Origin: Acidimicrobiia bacterium
Lineage (GTDB): Bacteria; Actinomycetota; Acidimicrobiia; Spongiisociales; ZC4RG35
Assembly: GCA_015488325.1 (NCBI GenBank)
Contig: WFOA01000112.1
Location: 1-58,880 of the forward strand
Reading direction: 5' to 3'
DNA: 58,880 nt
Position 1 is the stretch's first letter. Every line of letters begins with the position of its first letter. Of the stretch, positions 58,810 through 58,880 are shown one piece after another. The notes under the pieces are model-generated. The model did no database searches. It had not been told where the DNA came from and saw nothing but the letters and a program-made list of their open reading frames with translations. The position numbers and the translations under genes are program-made.

Positions 58810-58880
58810 GTGGACGCCCAACGCTTCCGGGAGGCGATGCTGCGGGCCATCGAGCTGGCGCGCCCCCATCGGCCCCACCC
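58810..58880 (+). CDS. ribD: Start of riboflavin biosynthesis deaminase/reductase (3' end outside window)
   Basis: A GTG at 58810, four bases after the previous stop, opens MDAQRFREAMLRAIELARP and stays in frame to the edge. The pattern M-x2-A-(I/L)-ELA followed by a basic, Pro-rich stretch fits the N-terminus of RibD just before its SPNPxVG motif. rpe followed by ribD is a common neighbourhood. Only 23 residues are visible, so this is a tentative call. Confidence 0.5.
   Translation, partial: MDAQRFREAMLRAIELARPHRPH

Overview
The window reads as ordinary chromosome from a high-GC actinobacterium. Lineage markers are a mycothiol synthase fragment, an actinobacterial integration host factor (mIHF), the phosphatidylinositol mannoside trio pgsA-patA-pimA, a PriA without helicase motifs, and PyrR with an actinobacterial-type leader. 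Queuosine genes (queA, tgt), a triple-GAF kinase and the gene order suggest a deep-branching class such as Acidimicrobiia rather than a mycobacterium or streptomycete; that placement is inference. I saw no rRNA, tRNA, CRISPR array, insertion sequence, phage or plasmid gene. No gap between genes exceeds about 120 bases, so there is no unexplained stretch over 300 bases.

Layout. 1-3831: end of mshD, a histidine kinase with three tandem GAF units, and, convergent to it, a kinase-fold protein plus a 49-residue zinc-ribbon protein. 3925-9720: thrS and a small membrane protein, then citrate synthase and an EF-G-like GTPase on the minus strand. 9803-24428: pgsA-patA-pimA, pdxST, yebC, ruvCAB, queA-tgt, yajC-secDF, apt and relA. 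24433-30874: a metallo-hydrolase, hisS-aspS, a minus-strand Ca2+/cation exchanger, rarA and a tiny membrane protein. 30989-41460: alaS-ruvX-mltG-aroE, a DUF4388 protein, a prepilin peptidase, aroC-aroK-aroB, efp-nusB. 41479-50300: the pyrimidine operon pyrR-pyrB-pyrC-carA-carB-pyrD-pyrF behind a PyrR-binding leader. 50339-58880: mihF-gmk-rpoZ-coaBC-metK-priA-def-fmt-rpe, a REC-GGDEF-like regulator, and the start of ribD.

Most genes are housekeeping, co-directional and packed with ATGA, GTGA or TGATG stop/start overlaps. They cover tRNA charging, translation start and release from stalling, Holliday-junction processing, Sec export, PIM lipid synthesis, vitamin B6, shikimate, UMP and purine supply, and (p)ppGpp.

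The most informative material is regulatory. About twenty transcription units begin with a TANNNT box, usually preceded by GC or GG. About ten of these boxes end only 6-10 bases before the start codon, which implies leaderless transcripts. All but four of the 58 genes with a visible end stop in TGA; the four TAA/TAG stops are each the first three bases of such a box. rarA, alaS and pyrR are each preceded by a short ORF that overlaps their start. The alaS leader also has two strong hairpins, and the pyrR leader carries a PyrR-binding element covering the short ORF's ribosome-binding site. I found no clearly new multi-gene system.
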